Origin: GCA-020343675 sp964462945 | GTDB taxonomy: Bacteria; Planctomycetota; Phycisphaerae; Sedimentisphaerales; Anaerobacaceae | Assembly: GCA_964462945.1 (NCBI GenBank) | Contig: CAYWZW010000003.1 | Span: 108,852 to 172,851 of the forward strand | DNA: 64,000 nt | Direction of reading: 5' to 3' | Notes under the pieces: generated by a model | What the model saw: only the letters and a program-made list of their open reading frames with translations | Database searches by the model: none | What the model was told of the DNA's origin: nothing | Made by a program: the position numbers and the translations under genes | In this document: positions 54,714 to 63,421 of the stretch, in pieces | Position numbering within the stretch: position 1 is the stretch's first letter | Layout of the letters: each line of letters opens with the position of its first letter

Positions 54714-55037
54714 TTATTTTTCAGCGACATACCACAAAATAAGAGCTTTGACAGGATGCTCGCCCGTAGGCCCGATGCGGCACAAGATTCCGTCGCCGGG
54801 TATGTAAATATAGACGCCCAACTCCGAGATTCCTTGCGCTGCCGCCGAAAAAAATGCCCGAGCCCATACCTTTGGACTCGAACAAACGCCTGACGTACCT
54901 GCCGGTTCCGTCTTTGCGGCAGCGGCGTTGTGAGCAGCCCAATGAAGAAAACCCTTCTTGAACCGGTTTCCTGCCGGCCGGTGCAAAGTTCCCTCTGTTC
55001 CCGAAGCTTGTCGGGCCGGAGAATGCTGGTCCCTCAT
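54714..55037 (-). CDS. possible small gene, 107 codons, low confidence
   Basis: Its ATG overlaps the stop of the 51-aa lipoprotein gene (ATGA), which hints at coupled translation. The last ~40 residues (GISELGVYIYIPGDGILCRI) look protein-like, but the first half is rich in Arg, Pro and Ala and resembles a shadow frame. It could equally be a decayed gene. Nothing homologous is recognised. Confidence 0.3.
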   Translation of the reverse strand: MRDQHSPARQASGTEGTLHRPAGNRFKKGFLHWAAHNAAAAKTEPAGTSGVCSSPKVWARAFFSAAAQGISELGVYIYIPGDGILCRIGPTGEHPVKALILWYVAEK

Positions 55038-55189
55038 CTGGCCGCCGCCACCTGTGCTGATGCTGCCGATTGCGGGGTATGCAAGCCTTCTATCTCAAAC
55101 GGCTCACCGGGACCGCAACCGGCGACAAAAAACAGGATCGCGGCAACAGCCGCCAGCAGTGCCGTCGTTTTTACAATATATCTTTCCAT
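55034..55189 (-). CDS. 51-aa lipoprotein
   Basis: A short open frame that starts 2 bp after the stop of the Dabb lipoprotein gene: MERYIVKTTALLAAVAAILF then a lipobox ending VAGC and a ~25-residue tail (GPGEPFEIEGLHTPQSAAS). The signal-peptide/lipobox layout and the near-overlap make it convincing. After lipidation at Cys25 only a short peptide remains, like an entericidin- or lysis-type small lipoprotein; function is unknown. Confidence 0.6.
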   Translation of the reverse strand: MERYIVKTTALLAAVAAILFFVAGCGPGEPFEIEGLHTPQSAASAQVAAAR

Positions 55190-55191
55190 AG

Positions 55192-55620
55192 CTATCTCGT
55201 CCAGTAGTCAATGACAAGGACGTTGTCCAGATGTGGGCCTAAGAGCCTGCCGAACTCCTTGTGCGCCGGATGGGGCAGGTACTCCGCTCTGGCCGTTTCG
55301 TCGCGGAAGGTCACCACGAAGCAGTGCGTGAAGCCCTGCTGGCGGGTTTCCACGCTCACATCGGTGCCCCACTCGAAATCGTAGATCGCATCGATTTTAT
55401 CCGGCAAAGCACAAAACGCCTTCTCAATTTGCCCGACCTGCTCGTCGGTGGTGCCGTCCTTGAACTTGAACAGCACGATGTGGCGCAGCAGCCGCTCCGG
55501 CGTTTCAGCTTCGCTCACCGCGGTGCGTTCGTCTTCGGTGACGTGCCGGGTTTCGTGGACAGTTATGCAGCCGGCCAAAACAATCGCCCCGGCCGCCAGG
55601 CACAAAAAGTTTCTGATCAT
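55192..55620 (-). CDS. Dabb (stress-responsive A/B barrel) domain lipoprotein
   Basis: A 142-aa lipoprotein with a signal ending in VLAGC and a Dabb domain: HIVLFKFKDGTTDEQVGQIE, LPDKIDAIYDFEWGTDVS and FVVTFRDETARAEYLPHPAH, then FGRLLGPHLDNVLVIDYW. Dabb domains form dimeric ferredoxin-like barrels; function in most is unknown. It is followed closely by the 51-aa lipoprotein. Confidence 0.85.
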   Translation of the reverse strand: MIRNFLCLAAGAIVLAGCITVHETRHVTEDERTAVSEAETPERLLRHIVLFKFKDGTTDEQVGQIEKAFCALPDKIDAIYDFEWGTDVSVETRQQGFTHCFVVTFRDETARAEYLPHPAHKEFGRLLGPHLDNVLVIDYWTR

Positions 55621-55909
55621 AATTCATTGCCTCCAGTAATCTCCTGCTCGACTCATTTCTACAGCTTTCCAGCCAACGAATTGTACCCGCAATGTCCGGG
55701 ATCGTCCATCCTAAAATCGCGGGCGAAACACGTCCGAGGTGGTCATTGGACCGGCACAAAAAAACGCAAAACGTACTTGCATGGGCATCAAGAACGGCTA
55801 TAATCCCCACAGGTGAAGCGATTTTCGTAACTATGTCGTACAGCCCGTAGCGTTGTGTTCAGGTACTGTATCCTTATGTCTGTGCGAAGCGAAATAGGAG
55901 ACATCTGCC

Positions 55910-56713
55910 ATGCTCAAATGGTTCAAGCAGTTGGATATTATTCTGCGCGGCGATGCCACGCGCATGTCGTTGTTAGCTGAAGGCCAAATCAGAACACCCG
56001 TCGCCGGCCTGTCGGTCGCCGTTCTGTTGCTCGGGGTGTTATACGGCCTGTGCATGGGGTCATTCACCATGATTCGAACAGCAGGTGAAGCGTACATGCA
56101 GCTTATCGCCAGCGCCGTCAAATTGCCGATGCTGTTTTTTCTCACGCTGGCCGTGACATTTCCTTCTCTTTATGTGTTCAACGCCCTCATCGGGACGCGG
56201 CTGTCCGTGCTCTCGGCGATGCGGCTTCTGATTGCGGCGTTGGGCGTGATGCTGGCCGTGCTGGCGTCGTTGGGGCCGATTGTCGTGTTCTTCGCCTTGA
56301 GCACAAAGAGCTATCCGTTCATGATATTGCTGAACGTCGCCACAAGTACCATCGCAGGCGTGTTGGGGCTTGGGTTTCTGTTGCGGACGCTGGACCGGCT
56401 GGTCGTCATACAGGAAAGCCTCGAATCCGCACAGTCTGAGCGTAATCCGCAAACCGACCCGGGCAAGCAAGCAAATGACACGAAAACCCAGCCAACAGGT
56501 GCGCTCGACCGCGCGGGTAAGATCACGACGCGCAGGGCCAAGAGCGTTTTCAGGGTCTGGACGACGGTCTTTGCTCTGGTCGGAGCCCAGATGAGCTGGG
56601 TGCTGCGTCCGCTCATCGGATGCCCGACTCTGCCGTTTGAATGGTTTCGGGAACGTGAAAGCAATTTCTTCATCGCCGTGCTGGAGTCGCTGGTCAGTCT
56701 GTTCTCACGGTAG
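55910..56713 (+). CDS. Yip1-like multi-pass membrane protein (paralogue 1)
   Basis: A 267-aa membrane protein with five TM helices. The first is GLSVAVLLLGVLYGLCMGSF, followed by KLPMLFFLTLAVTFPSLYVF, LLIAALGVMLAVLASLGPIV and others. A hydrophilic insert (~175-205, rich in Gln/Thr/Asn) lies before the last segment (FALVGAQMSWVLRPLIGCP). It is paralogous to the next gene. Proteins of this type are frequent in planctomycetes and sometimes called Yip1-domain proteins; role unknown. Confidence 0.8.
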   Translation: MLKWFKQLDIILRGDATRMSLLAEGQIRTPVAGLSVAVLLLGVLYGLCMGSFTMIRTAGEAYMQLIASAVKLPMLFFLTLAVTFPSLYVFNALIGTRLSVLSAMRLLIAALGVMLAVLASLGPIVVFFALSTKSYPFMILLNVATSTIAGVLGLGFLLRTLDRLVVIQESLESAQSERNPQTDPGKQANDTKTQPTGALDRAGKITTRRAKSVFRVWTTVFALVGAQMSWVLRPLIGCPTLPFEWFRERESNFFIAVLESLVSLFSR

Positions 56714-56756
56714 GACATTGCACGTCTGTTGAGCCTCCTTTGGCGGTGCAGGTATT

Positions 56757-57422
56757 ATGTTACTTTATGCCGAAAACGTGTTGCGGGCCAAACCCTGGGC
56801 CGTCCAAGACGGTCATCCGGCCAAGAAGCTGGCCCAGCTCGGACTGATGGTGGCCGCGTTCGGGATTACCTATGGAGCTGTGATGGGCAGTTTCGGCGGA
56901 GTGTTCGGCGAACGCTTTTGGCAGGTCGTTTTTTCGGCTGTAAAGGTCCCGCTGCTTTTGTTGGGTACGTTTGCACTGAGTCTGCCGAGTTTTTTCGTGG
57001 TCAATACGCTGTTCGGATTGAGGTCGGATTTTTCACACAGCCTGCGGGCTTTGCTGGCCACGCAGGCGGGCCTGACGATCATCCTGGCCTCCTTTGCTCC
57101 TTTCACAGTCGTGTGGTACGCGTCCTGCTCGAACTACCAGGGGGCGATTCTGTTTAACACGCTGATGTTCGGCTGCGCCAGTCTCGCGGCTCAATGGCTA
57201 CTCCGGCGATTCTACGAGCCGCTCATCGAACGCAATCCGCGGCACCGCATGCTGCTGCGGGCATGGCTGGTTATCTACGCCTTCGTGGGAATTCAGATGG
57301 CCTGGGTCCTTCGACCCTTTATCGGTAACCCTGCTGCGCCGACACAGTTCTTTCGCCAGGATGCCTGGGGCAACGCATACGTCAGCCTCGCCCATATCCT
57401 CTGGACATTCCTCGGCGGATGA
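56757..57422 (+). CDS. Yip1-like multi-pass membrane protein (paralogue 2)
   Basis: A 221-aa protein with the same architecture as its upstream neighbour: GAVMGSFGGVF parallels its GLCMGSF, KVPLLLLGTFALSLPSFFVV parallels KLPMLFFLTLAVTFPSLYVF, and GIQMAWVLRPFIGNPAAPTQ parallels GAQMSWVLRPLIGCP. It lacks the polar insert. The two genes are 43 bp apart and form an operon. A heteromeric membrane complex is possible. Confidence 0.8.
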   Translation: MLLYAENVLRAKPWAVQDGHPAKKLAQLGLMVAAFGITYGAVMGSFGGVFGERFWQVVFSAVKVPLLLLGTFALSLPSFFVVNTLFGLRSDFSHSLRALLATQAGLTIILASFAPFTVVWYASCSNYQGAILFNTLMFGCASLAAQWLLRRFYEPLIERNPRHRMLLRAWLVIYAFVGIQMAWVLRPFIGNPAAPTQFFRQDAWGNAYVSLAHILWTFLGG

Positions 57423-57513
57423 AGCCCGAATCGGGACTCTCATCTTTCCTGCCGCCGGCCCGCCGCATAGCTGAGTCACACCATAAGCCGAGAGGTCCCC
57501 TCGGACCACAATA

Positions 57514-58026
57514 TCAAAGCAGGAATTGACTGATATGTACGGCACAGTCACGGAACTTCCCGGCGGGTAATGTGACCGTCTGCCATTTCGGGCTGCGGCG
57601 TCTCATGAACTTGCGGTAGTCGTCTAATCTAATGCAAAAGAACAGATATCGGCTCGCGTCGAAATCGAAAACCTCTCTGCCATCGAAATCAACGTCGATG
57701 TTCTCTATTCTGTAGGCAAAAACAAACACGGCCTGATGCCCCGGGCCCAAAGCCTGCTGCCATTTGACCAGACCCTCGACGTCCTCAGCGGTGACCCAGC
57801 ATTCAAGACCCGCTAATTTGGCCAAGCTGGTCCCCTTGAACGTCCTGCCCTTGACCTCGGCAATGACCGTCTGGCCTTTGTCAGGGTGCAGCAGGAAATC
57901 GAAGCTCTTGACGTCGGCGTGTCCGAAGGCCGCCCGCTTGTGCTCATCGACCGCCTCGTACGGAATGTGGTTGTCAATCAGCCAATTCTCGAACGCCCGC
58001 TCATAATGATTCGGGGAGGATTCCAT
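57514..58026 (-). CDS. HYExAFE-family protein
   Basis: A 170-aa protein that starts with the signature HYERAFENWLIDNHIPYEAV and then has SFDFLLHPDKGQTVIAEVKG, a pattern like the core of restriction-endonuclease-like folds (D...E.K). The name comes from the motif; the family is found in Planctomycetota. A nuclease or nucleic-acid role is inferred but not shown. ATG 58026 is chosen since it puts the motif at residue 7. It is 44 bp downstream of the esterase gene. Confidence 0.85.
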   Translation of the reverse strand: MESSPNHYERAFENWLIDNHIPYEAVDEHKRAAFGHADVKSFDFLLHPDKGQTVIAEVKGRTFKGTSLAKLAGLECWVTAEDVEGLVKWQQALGPGHQAVFVFAYRIENIDVDFDGREVFDFDASRYLFFCIRLDDYRKFMRRRSPKWQTVTLPAGKFRDCAVHISQFLL

Positions 58027-58070
58027 GATTTCCGCTTCTTTCGACACGCTGTGCGATACGCAGGTCACGT

Positions 58071-59192
58071 TCAATCTCGGTTTGTCCCTTTAAACAACAG
58101 CGGGACAAATTCGTTCAGGTAAATCCGCCACAGACGCCACTCGTGGGCGCCGTCGGTAACGTGGGCGACATGCTCGATTTTTCCCGCGCTCAGCCGCTCA
58201 AGAAACTTCTGGTTCGCCTGGAAAAGGAAGTCGCTTTTGCCGCAGCCGATCCACAACAACTGGAGCTTGTCGTTTGTGGATGCTGGCTCGGCCAGCAATT
58301 TGTCGAGGTTTTGGTCTGCCGGCACGGCGGAGCTGAACGCCCCCACCCAGCCGAACAGCTCCAGGTTGCCCAGGCCCACCGTCAGGGCTTGGCCGCCGCC
58401 CATCGACAGGCCCGCTATCGCCCGATCCTTCTGCTCGGTGCTCACGCGATAGCACTTTTGGACGTAAGGGATCACATCCTCGATGAGGTCCTTCTCGAAG
58501 GCTCCGTAGTTGCCCAGACTCCGCATATCCGGCGGCGCCGACGGCGTGTGGCCGTACGGCATCACGATCACAAGGGGCCGGGCCTTGTTCTGGGCGAGCA
58601 GATTATCGACGATCACATTGGCCCGCCCGACCACCGTCCACGCATCCTCCGTGTCCCCCATCCCGTGCAGCAGGTATAGCACGGGGTACCTGGTTTGGCT
58701 GCTTTCCTCATAGCCGGGCGGCGTATAGACATAAAGCCCCCGCGTCACACCGAGCGATTTCGACGGATACCTGTGGACGTGGACCGTACCGTGAGAGACC
58801 TGCTGCTCCTGGAAGAACATCGGCTCACCGCCGGGGATTAGCACGAGGTTCTTGGCGGTCCCGGCCCAGAACTTCAGCCACGAATTGGCGGGGTCGGCCA
58901 CCTGCAGGCCGTCCATGACGAAATTGTATTCGTAGATCTCCGGCTCGGCCGGGCCCAGAGTTATGCTCCACAGGCCTTTCTCATCTCGGGTCATGGACTG
59001 AGTCCCCTGCGCGAACTGCACGTTCACGCCGACGCTTTGTGCCTTGGGGGCAAGCAGCCGGAACGTCACCCGGCGATCCCGCTGGACCTCGGGCGATACG
59101 ACGCTTGGGCCTCGCTGAGCCTGGAGCCAAGAATTCACACAAAGCAGTAGGGACAAACATAGTACGCAGTAACCGAATCGGCAAAATCTCAT
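58071..59192 (-). CDS. CE1-like (feruloyl) esterase with CBM48-type N-terminal domain
   Basis: A 373-aa secreted enzyme. The signal peptide (GYCVLCLSLLLCVNSWLQAQ) is followed by an early-set/CBM48-like domain (RVTFRLLAPKAQSVGVNVQF) and a CE1 esterase domain (PVLYLLHGMGDTEDAWTVVG, then AGLSMGGGQALTVGLGN with the nucleophile Ser, and a final His in DGAHEWRLWR). Such enzymes cut ferulate or acetyl esters from xylan. This agrees with the polysaccharide-degrading equipment of the region. Confidence 0.9.
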   Translation of the reverse strand: MRFCRFGYCVLCLSLLLCVNSWLQAQRGPSVVSPEVQRDRRVTFRLLAPKAQSVGVNVQFAQGTQSMTRDEKGLWSITLGPAEPEIYEYNFVMDGLQVADPANSWLKFWAGTAKNLVLIPGGEPMFFQEQQVSHGTVHVHRYPSKSLGVTRGLYVYTPPGYEESSQTRYPVLYLLHGMGDTEDAWTVVGRANVIVDNLLAQNKARPLVIVMPYGHTPSAPPDMRSLGNYGAFEKDLIEDVIPYVQKCYRVSTEQKDRAIAGLSMGGGQALTVGLGNLELFGWVGAFSSAVPADQNLDKLLAEPASTNDKLQLLWIGCGKSDFLFQANQKFLERLSAGKIEHVAHVTDGAHEWRLWRIYLNEFVPLLFKGTNRD

Positions 59193-59226
59193 TTTTCTCC
59201 CCTTCCAACAAGAGTAATCAAATTCC

Positions 59227-60585
59227 CTAAGCGGAGTCTAACCCGGACAGGAACTCATCCACATCGACGAGTTTCTGCTCGCCCGTGGCCATATCCTTGA
59301 CCGTAATTTTGTTTTCCCTGAGTTCCTCCTCACCTATGATTATGCACTTCTTCGCATTCAAAGCTGAAGCTTCTTTCAATTGCCTGGAAAGACCTCCCAT
59401 CTTGTAGCTGAAATTGGCCGATTTTCCCTTCGACCTTAGCTCTGCTATGATCCGGTATACTTCCTTTGCAGGAGCACCAAATCCGACGGAAGCAACGAAA
59501 TAGTCCAGTTGAGTCTTCGGAACCTGCTTTTCCAGCAGCCCTTTCTCCTTGAGGAGTATTTCTAACACGCAGTCGCCCATTCCCATGCCGGTTGCCGAAA
59601 TTGCGGGGCCGCCGAAATCGGCTAACAAGTTATCGTACCTGCCACCGCCGCAGATAGCCCGAAGGTCTCCGACAACATCGTGCACCTCGAACACGATTCC
59701 CGTATAATAAGCCAGGCCGCGGACGATGCTCGGATCGAATTGACAGTATTCGCTGATCCCCATCTGGCCGAGCAGGCGATTCAGTTCTTTTATTTCCTGG
59801 ATTGCCCGAACAACTTCGTCACTGCTTTTTACATCGATTATGTCACGTATTTGAGACTCTGAATCCACTTCCATGAACGATTCGATTTTTCTCACAGCTT
59901 CTTTCTCTGAAGCTTGCTTATCATACAATTGTTCTGGAATTTTTTTGAGAATACCCTTGTTTAGAATCTGCTCATTGAGCAATTCTGTAAACGTCTGTGG
60001 AGGTACCTTAGCCTTCTTATCAAGAACAGGATATAAAGAATCGAAAGCTGACTCTATAATGCCCATCTCCCTTAGGACCGCGCTTAGCAGTTTTCTGCTG
60101 GATATCTTGACTTTGATCTCATCGGATTTCAAACCCGCTTCTCGAAGGTAATCCACGGTGGTAAATATGACTTCGGCGTCGGCTAGGACATCATCGACGC
60201 CGATGATGTCGATGTTCCACTGGAAGAATTCGCGGAGTCTGCCCTTTTGGGGGCGCTCGGCGCGGAACAATCTCGGGACGGAGAACCACTTGATCGGCCG
60301 GGGCAGCGAATTGATTCGCTGGTTGACCATCCGCGCCAGCGTCGGGGTCATCTCCGGCCGCAACGCCAGGTCTCTGCCGCCTCTATCCTTGAGTGAAAAG
60401 AGCTGCTCGACGATTTCATCGCCGCTCTTGATCTGGAACATCTTCAAATACTCGAAAATCGGCCCATCGTATTCTTCGAAGCCGTTCCGCAGCGAGACTC
60501 TCTTCCATCCGTCCACGATATAATTGTGGACGGCCATGTCCTCCGGATAGAAATCCCTGGTTCCTTTGACCGGCGGTATCTTCAT
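59227..60585 (-). CDS. hisS: histidyl-tRNA synthetase
   Basis: A 452-aa class II synthetase. It charges tRNA-His. Motif 1 region (VKGTRDFYPEDMAVHNYI), motif 2 (LREFFQWNIDIIGVDDVLAD), the histidine-specific motifs RGLAYYTGIVFE and ICGGGRYDNLLAD, motif 3 (GMGMGDCVLEILL) and the C-terminal anticodon-binding domain are all present. Start ATG 60585 overlaps the upstream YkgJ gene by 4 bp (ATGA). Confidence 0.97.
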   Translation of the reverse strand: MKIPPVKGTRDFYPEDMAVHNYIVDGWKRVSLRNGFEEYDGPIFEYLKMFQIKSGDEIVEQLFSLKDRGGRDLALRPEMTPTLARMVNQRINSLPRPIKWFSVPRLFRAERPQKGRLREFFQWNIDIIGVDDVLADAEVIFTTVDYLREAGLKSDEIKVKISSRKLLSAVLREMGIIESAFDSLYPVLDKKAKVPPQTFTELLNEQILNKGILKKIPEQLYDKQASEKEAVRKIESFMEVDSESQIRDIIDVKSSDEVVRAIQEIKELNRLLGQMGISEYCQFDPSIVRGLAYYTGIVFEVHDVVGDLRAICGGGRYDNLLADFGGPAISATGMGMGDCVLEILLKEKGLLEKQVPKTQLDYFVASVGFGAPAKEVYRIIAELRSKGKSANFSYKMGGLSRQLKEASALNAKKCIIIGEEELRENKITVKDMATGEQKLVDVDEFLSGLDSA

Positions 60586-60980
60586 TTTTTCCTTCTCTTT
60601 TTTCTTGTCTTTCGTTTCTCGGTCACGTTGTTGTCGAACTTGATCTTGATATACTCTTCCATGTCTTGGTCGCTGGTGAAGTGCAGCTCATAGTCGTACT
60701 GCCCCTGCACGAAATCGCAGTCCGCGTGACGGTATTTTCTGCAAATCCCGGGCCTCTTATCGTAGATCCGGCAGCGATAATCCCTTCTTGAAAGGTGCCT
60801 GCACCTGTTGTTTATGTTCAGGTACCAGTCGCCGTCCTCGACGAAGACCGTGATGCCCTCATGGCACAGGTACCATTTTATGTCGTCGTAGTCGCCCTTC
60901 TCTTTCGGCGTCTCGATGGGCAGCGCAAAGTACTTGCAGCACAGCCCGGTGCATTTATCGCATTGCCTCTTCTTGACCAT
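60582..60980 (-). CDS. YkgJ-family cysteine-cluster protein
   Basis: A 132-aa protein with the YkgJ pattern CDKCTGLCCKYFALPIE at the start and CRIYDKRPGICRKYRHADC further on; this family is annotated as a zinc or iron-sulfur cluster protein. ATG 60980 has GGAG 9 bp upstream and is better than GTG 61010. The C-terminus is very basic (TRKKRRKK). Its 4-bp overlap with hisS suggests coupled translation. Confidence 0.88.
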   Translation of the reverse strand: MVKKRQCDKCTGLCCKYFALPIETPKEKGDYDDIKWYLCHEGITVFVEDGDWYLNINNRCRHLSRRDYRCRIYDKRPGICRKYRHADCDFVQGQYDYELHFTSDQDMEEYIKIKFDNNVTEKRKTRKKRRKK

Positions 60981-61210
60981 TCCAACAAGCTCCGATATTG
61001 CCAGCGTCACAGGTTGTCCGCTAAAGGTCCTACACTATAAGCCGCCGACTGTTCGCCGTCAAGGCAGGCAATTTGCCGCTTAAGGGTTGCATGAGGACGA
61101 GAAAGTCGGCTATAATTATGACAGATAAGCTCGACGCCGGCACGCATCAGATGTGAAAGATAAACGAAGGTTCTCGCAAGAAGCTTCGTTGAAAGACACA
61201 AGGGGCCCTT

Positions 61211-62113
61211 ATGCGGAAAGCAAAAGGCTGTACCACGTCAGGCATTGGCAGCCCCGCTCAGGCAGGCGGAGGACTTTTCACCAGCTTTGTGCTCATGGAG
61301 CTTCTGATTGTCATCGCCGTCATCGCGCTGTTGATGGCCATATTGCTGCCGACGCTTCACCGAATCAGAAGACAGGCCAAAGCCGTCGCGTGCCAGGCGA
61401 ATTTGCACCAGTGGGGTCTGATGTTTTCGATGTACACGGGCAGCAACGACGGCAAATTCTTCACGCTGGTGGGCGGCGACACCTGGATCGAGCCGATGCG
61501 GTCTTACTACGGCGACTGCGAAGATTCGCTTTTCTTGTGCCCGATGGCGAAGAAGCCCTACGTCGAGCAGCCCGAGCCGCTGCCGGCAGATCCCGCGTTG
61601 GACACCGTCACCAAAAAGCGTTTTTGGGCGTTGAAATACATCGGCGGCGGCACCAAATATCACGCGTGGTGGTTGTTTGAGCCTACTCTGTTCTGCAGCT
61701 ACGGCCTGAACGACTGGGTGATGGACCACCCCGTGGGGCCGATCGATATGGACTCGCTGTGGCGAACCAGCGACGTCAAGGATTCAAGCAACGTGCCGGT
61801 CTTCCTCGATTGCGTCTGGAGAGGATCGCGCCCGCACTACCTGGATCCACCTCCGCCGGATGAGAATTATCCACCCCGGATCCCGTTAGGTGCGGATATG
61901 CAGTACAGCGCGATGCAGTATTTCTGCATTGACCGGCACGACGCGTCTATCAACAGCCTTTTTATGGACTGGTCCGTCAGAAAGGCCGGACTCAAGCAGT
62001 TGTGGGCCCTGCGGTGGCACCGATACTACGACCCAAATGGCCCCTGGACCAAGGCTGGCGGCGTCGAGCCGTCCGACTGGCCCGAATGGATGAGAAACTT
62101 CAAAGACTACTGA
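61211..62113 (+). CDS. prepilin-like protein with atypical cleavage site
   Basis: A 300-aa pseudopilin-type protein of the planctomycete kind. The hydrophobic helix is ELLIVIAVIALLMAILLPTL, followed by RRQAKAVACQANLHQWGLM and the family end WTKAGGVEPSDWPEWMRNF. The site before the helix is GGGLFTSFVLME: the usual Gly at -1 before F-x-x-x-E is Ser, and ~15 extra residues precede it, so cleavage is uncertain. These proteins are usually processed by prepilin peptidase and may form or anchor surface fibres or enzymes. Confidence 0.82.
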   Translation: MRKAKGCTTSGIGSPAQAGGGLFTSFVLMELLIVIAVIALLMAILLPTLHRIRRQAKAVACQANLHQWGLMFSMYTGSNDGKFFTLVGGDTWIEPMRSYYGDCEDSLFLCPMAKKPYVEQPEPLPADPALDTVTKKRFWALKYIGGGTKYHAWWLFEPTLFCSYGLNDWVMDHPVGPIDMDSLWRTSDVKDSSNVPVFLDCVWRGSRPHYLDPPPPDENYPPRIPLGADMQYSAMQYFCIDRHDASINSLFMDWSVRKAGLKQLWALRWHRYYDPNGPWTKAGGVEPSDWPEWMRNFKDY

Positions 62114-62142
62114 AAGCAAATGCACCAAAAAGACGAGGCGTC

Positions 62143-62940
62143 ATGCGCACACGAAAAGGTTTCACGCTGATTGAGCTTCTGGTGGTCATTGCCATCATCG
62201 CCTTATTGATGGCGATCTTGATGCCGGCGCTGCAGCGGGTCAGGAAACAGGCAAAGGCGGTGGCCTGCCAGTCGAGCCTGCACCAGTGGGCCATTATCTT
62301 TGAAATGTACGCCGGTCAAAATGACGGCTTCTTCTGGAGCGGCGATTTTTCAAAAGACGGATGGGAGCAGTACTGCTGGACGGAGCCGCTGCGGCCGTTC
62401 TACAACAACCAGGAAAAGGTGCGTCTCTGCCCGATGGCCACAAAATTCAGAGAAGAGGGCGCCCGCGACCCCTTTGCAGCCTGGGGCCCGGTGCGGCAGA
62501 CCGGCAGCCAGCGCGGCAGCTACGGAATGAACAACTGGCTTTGCAGCCCGGCCCCGAACGTGGAATTTATCCACGGCCGGGAAGCCACCAAAGACAACTG
62601 GAGGAACGCCTACGTTGGCAATGCAGCCCGTATCCCGCTGCTGCTGGACTGCGCGTTCGTCGAAGGTAAGCCGTACGCTTTCGACGTACCTCCGCAATAC
62701 GATGGTGATATATCAACTTACGGGATGAGCGCCCTGCAAATAAAGCGATTCTGTCTCAACCGGCACGATGGATTCATAAACGGCGTCTTCCTGGATTTCT
62801 CCGTCAGAAAGATCGGCCTTAAGGAGCTGTGGACGTTCAAGTGGCACAGGAGCTTTGACACAAGTGGCGTGTGGACCAAAGCCGGCGGCGCTCAGCCCAG
62901 CGATTGGCCCGGGTGGATGAGAAGATTCAAGGATTACTGA
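62143..62940 (+). CDS. prepilin-like protein, type IV pilin-type N-terminus
   Basis: A 265-aa paralogue of the preceding gene. ATG 62143 has GAGG nearby. The canonical peptide is RKGFTLIELLVVIAIIALLM, with cleavage after Gly. The body and end (RVRKQAKAVACQSSLHQWAI, WTKAGGAQPSDWPGWMRRF) match the first gene. It follows by 29 bp, so both are one operon. They probably form a pilus-like or secretion-related structure. Confidence 0.85.
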   Translation: MRTRKGFTLIELLVVIAIIALLMAILMPALQRVRKQAKAVACQSSLHQWAIIFEMYAGQNDGFFWSGDFSKDGWEQYCWTEPLRPFYNNQEKVRLCPMATKFREEGARDPFAAWGPVRQTGSQRGSYGMNNWLCSPAPNVEFIHGREATKDNWRNAYVGNAARIPLLLDCAFVEGKPYAFDVPPQYDGDISTYGMSALQIKRFCLNRHDGFINGVFLDFSVRKIGLKELWTFKWHRSFDTSGVWTKAGGAQPSDWPGWMRRFKDY

Positions 62941-63061
62941 TAGAGGAGCGCCGCCTTGAAATCTCACGGCCGGGGGCCTGCCGGATAAGGTGGGACGCGG
63001 AGCCTTTCGCCCTGGGGCCGGTGGCAAAGGCCGTCATTGCGCCGATGAAACTGCCGTCAAG

Positions 63062-63364
63062 TTAGGACCCGTCAAGATCGGCAATTGCCCGTCGCAACTC
63101 TTCAATGACTGCCCAGCATTTGGGCCCCATGAGTCCGAAACCCTGGCTCTCACCAAGCGTGCGAAACGTATCCTCGGCCTTTTTACATGCTCGCACGAGC
63201 TGATTTGGCAGCTCCGGCGAGACTCCGCCCGCAATGCGCTCGATGAAAGCTTCAGCCTCGGCAAGCGTGTCAAACACGCCTGCACAGGTCGGCTCCGTCG
63301 CGTCCCTGTAGTCCCTCACCGACTCATCCACCTCTTCGACATGTACCCAAACCTTGTACTCCAC
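63062..63364 (-). CDS. hypothetical protein behind a G-tract
   Basis: A 100-aa protein, acidic at the start (EYKVWVHVEEVDES, DTLAEAEAFIERI) with no TM or signal. The likely start is GTG 63364, for which a G10 tract at 63381-63372 serves as ribosome-binding sequence. A longer frame up to 63421 is possible. Not recognised; similar small proteins are seen beside nucleases and toxins, but no such neighbour is visible. Confidence 0.6.
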   Translation of the reverse strand: MEYKVWVHVEEVDESVRDYRDATEPTCAGVFDTLAEAEAFIERIAGGVSPELPNQLVRACKKAEDTFRTLGESQGFGLMGPKCWAVIEELRRAIADLDGS

Positions 63365-63371
63365 TCTTTCG

Positions 63372-63381
63372 CCCCCCCCCC
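63372..63381. repeat. C10/G10 homopolymer tract
   Basis: Ten C on the + strand (ten G on the - strand), immediately 8 bp upstream of the probable GTG start of the 100-aa gene. Confidence 0.8.
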
Positions 63382-63421
63382 GACGCCGAACCCTGCCTAA
63401 TAGTGCGTCACACTGCCACAA

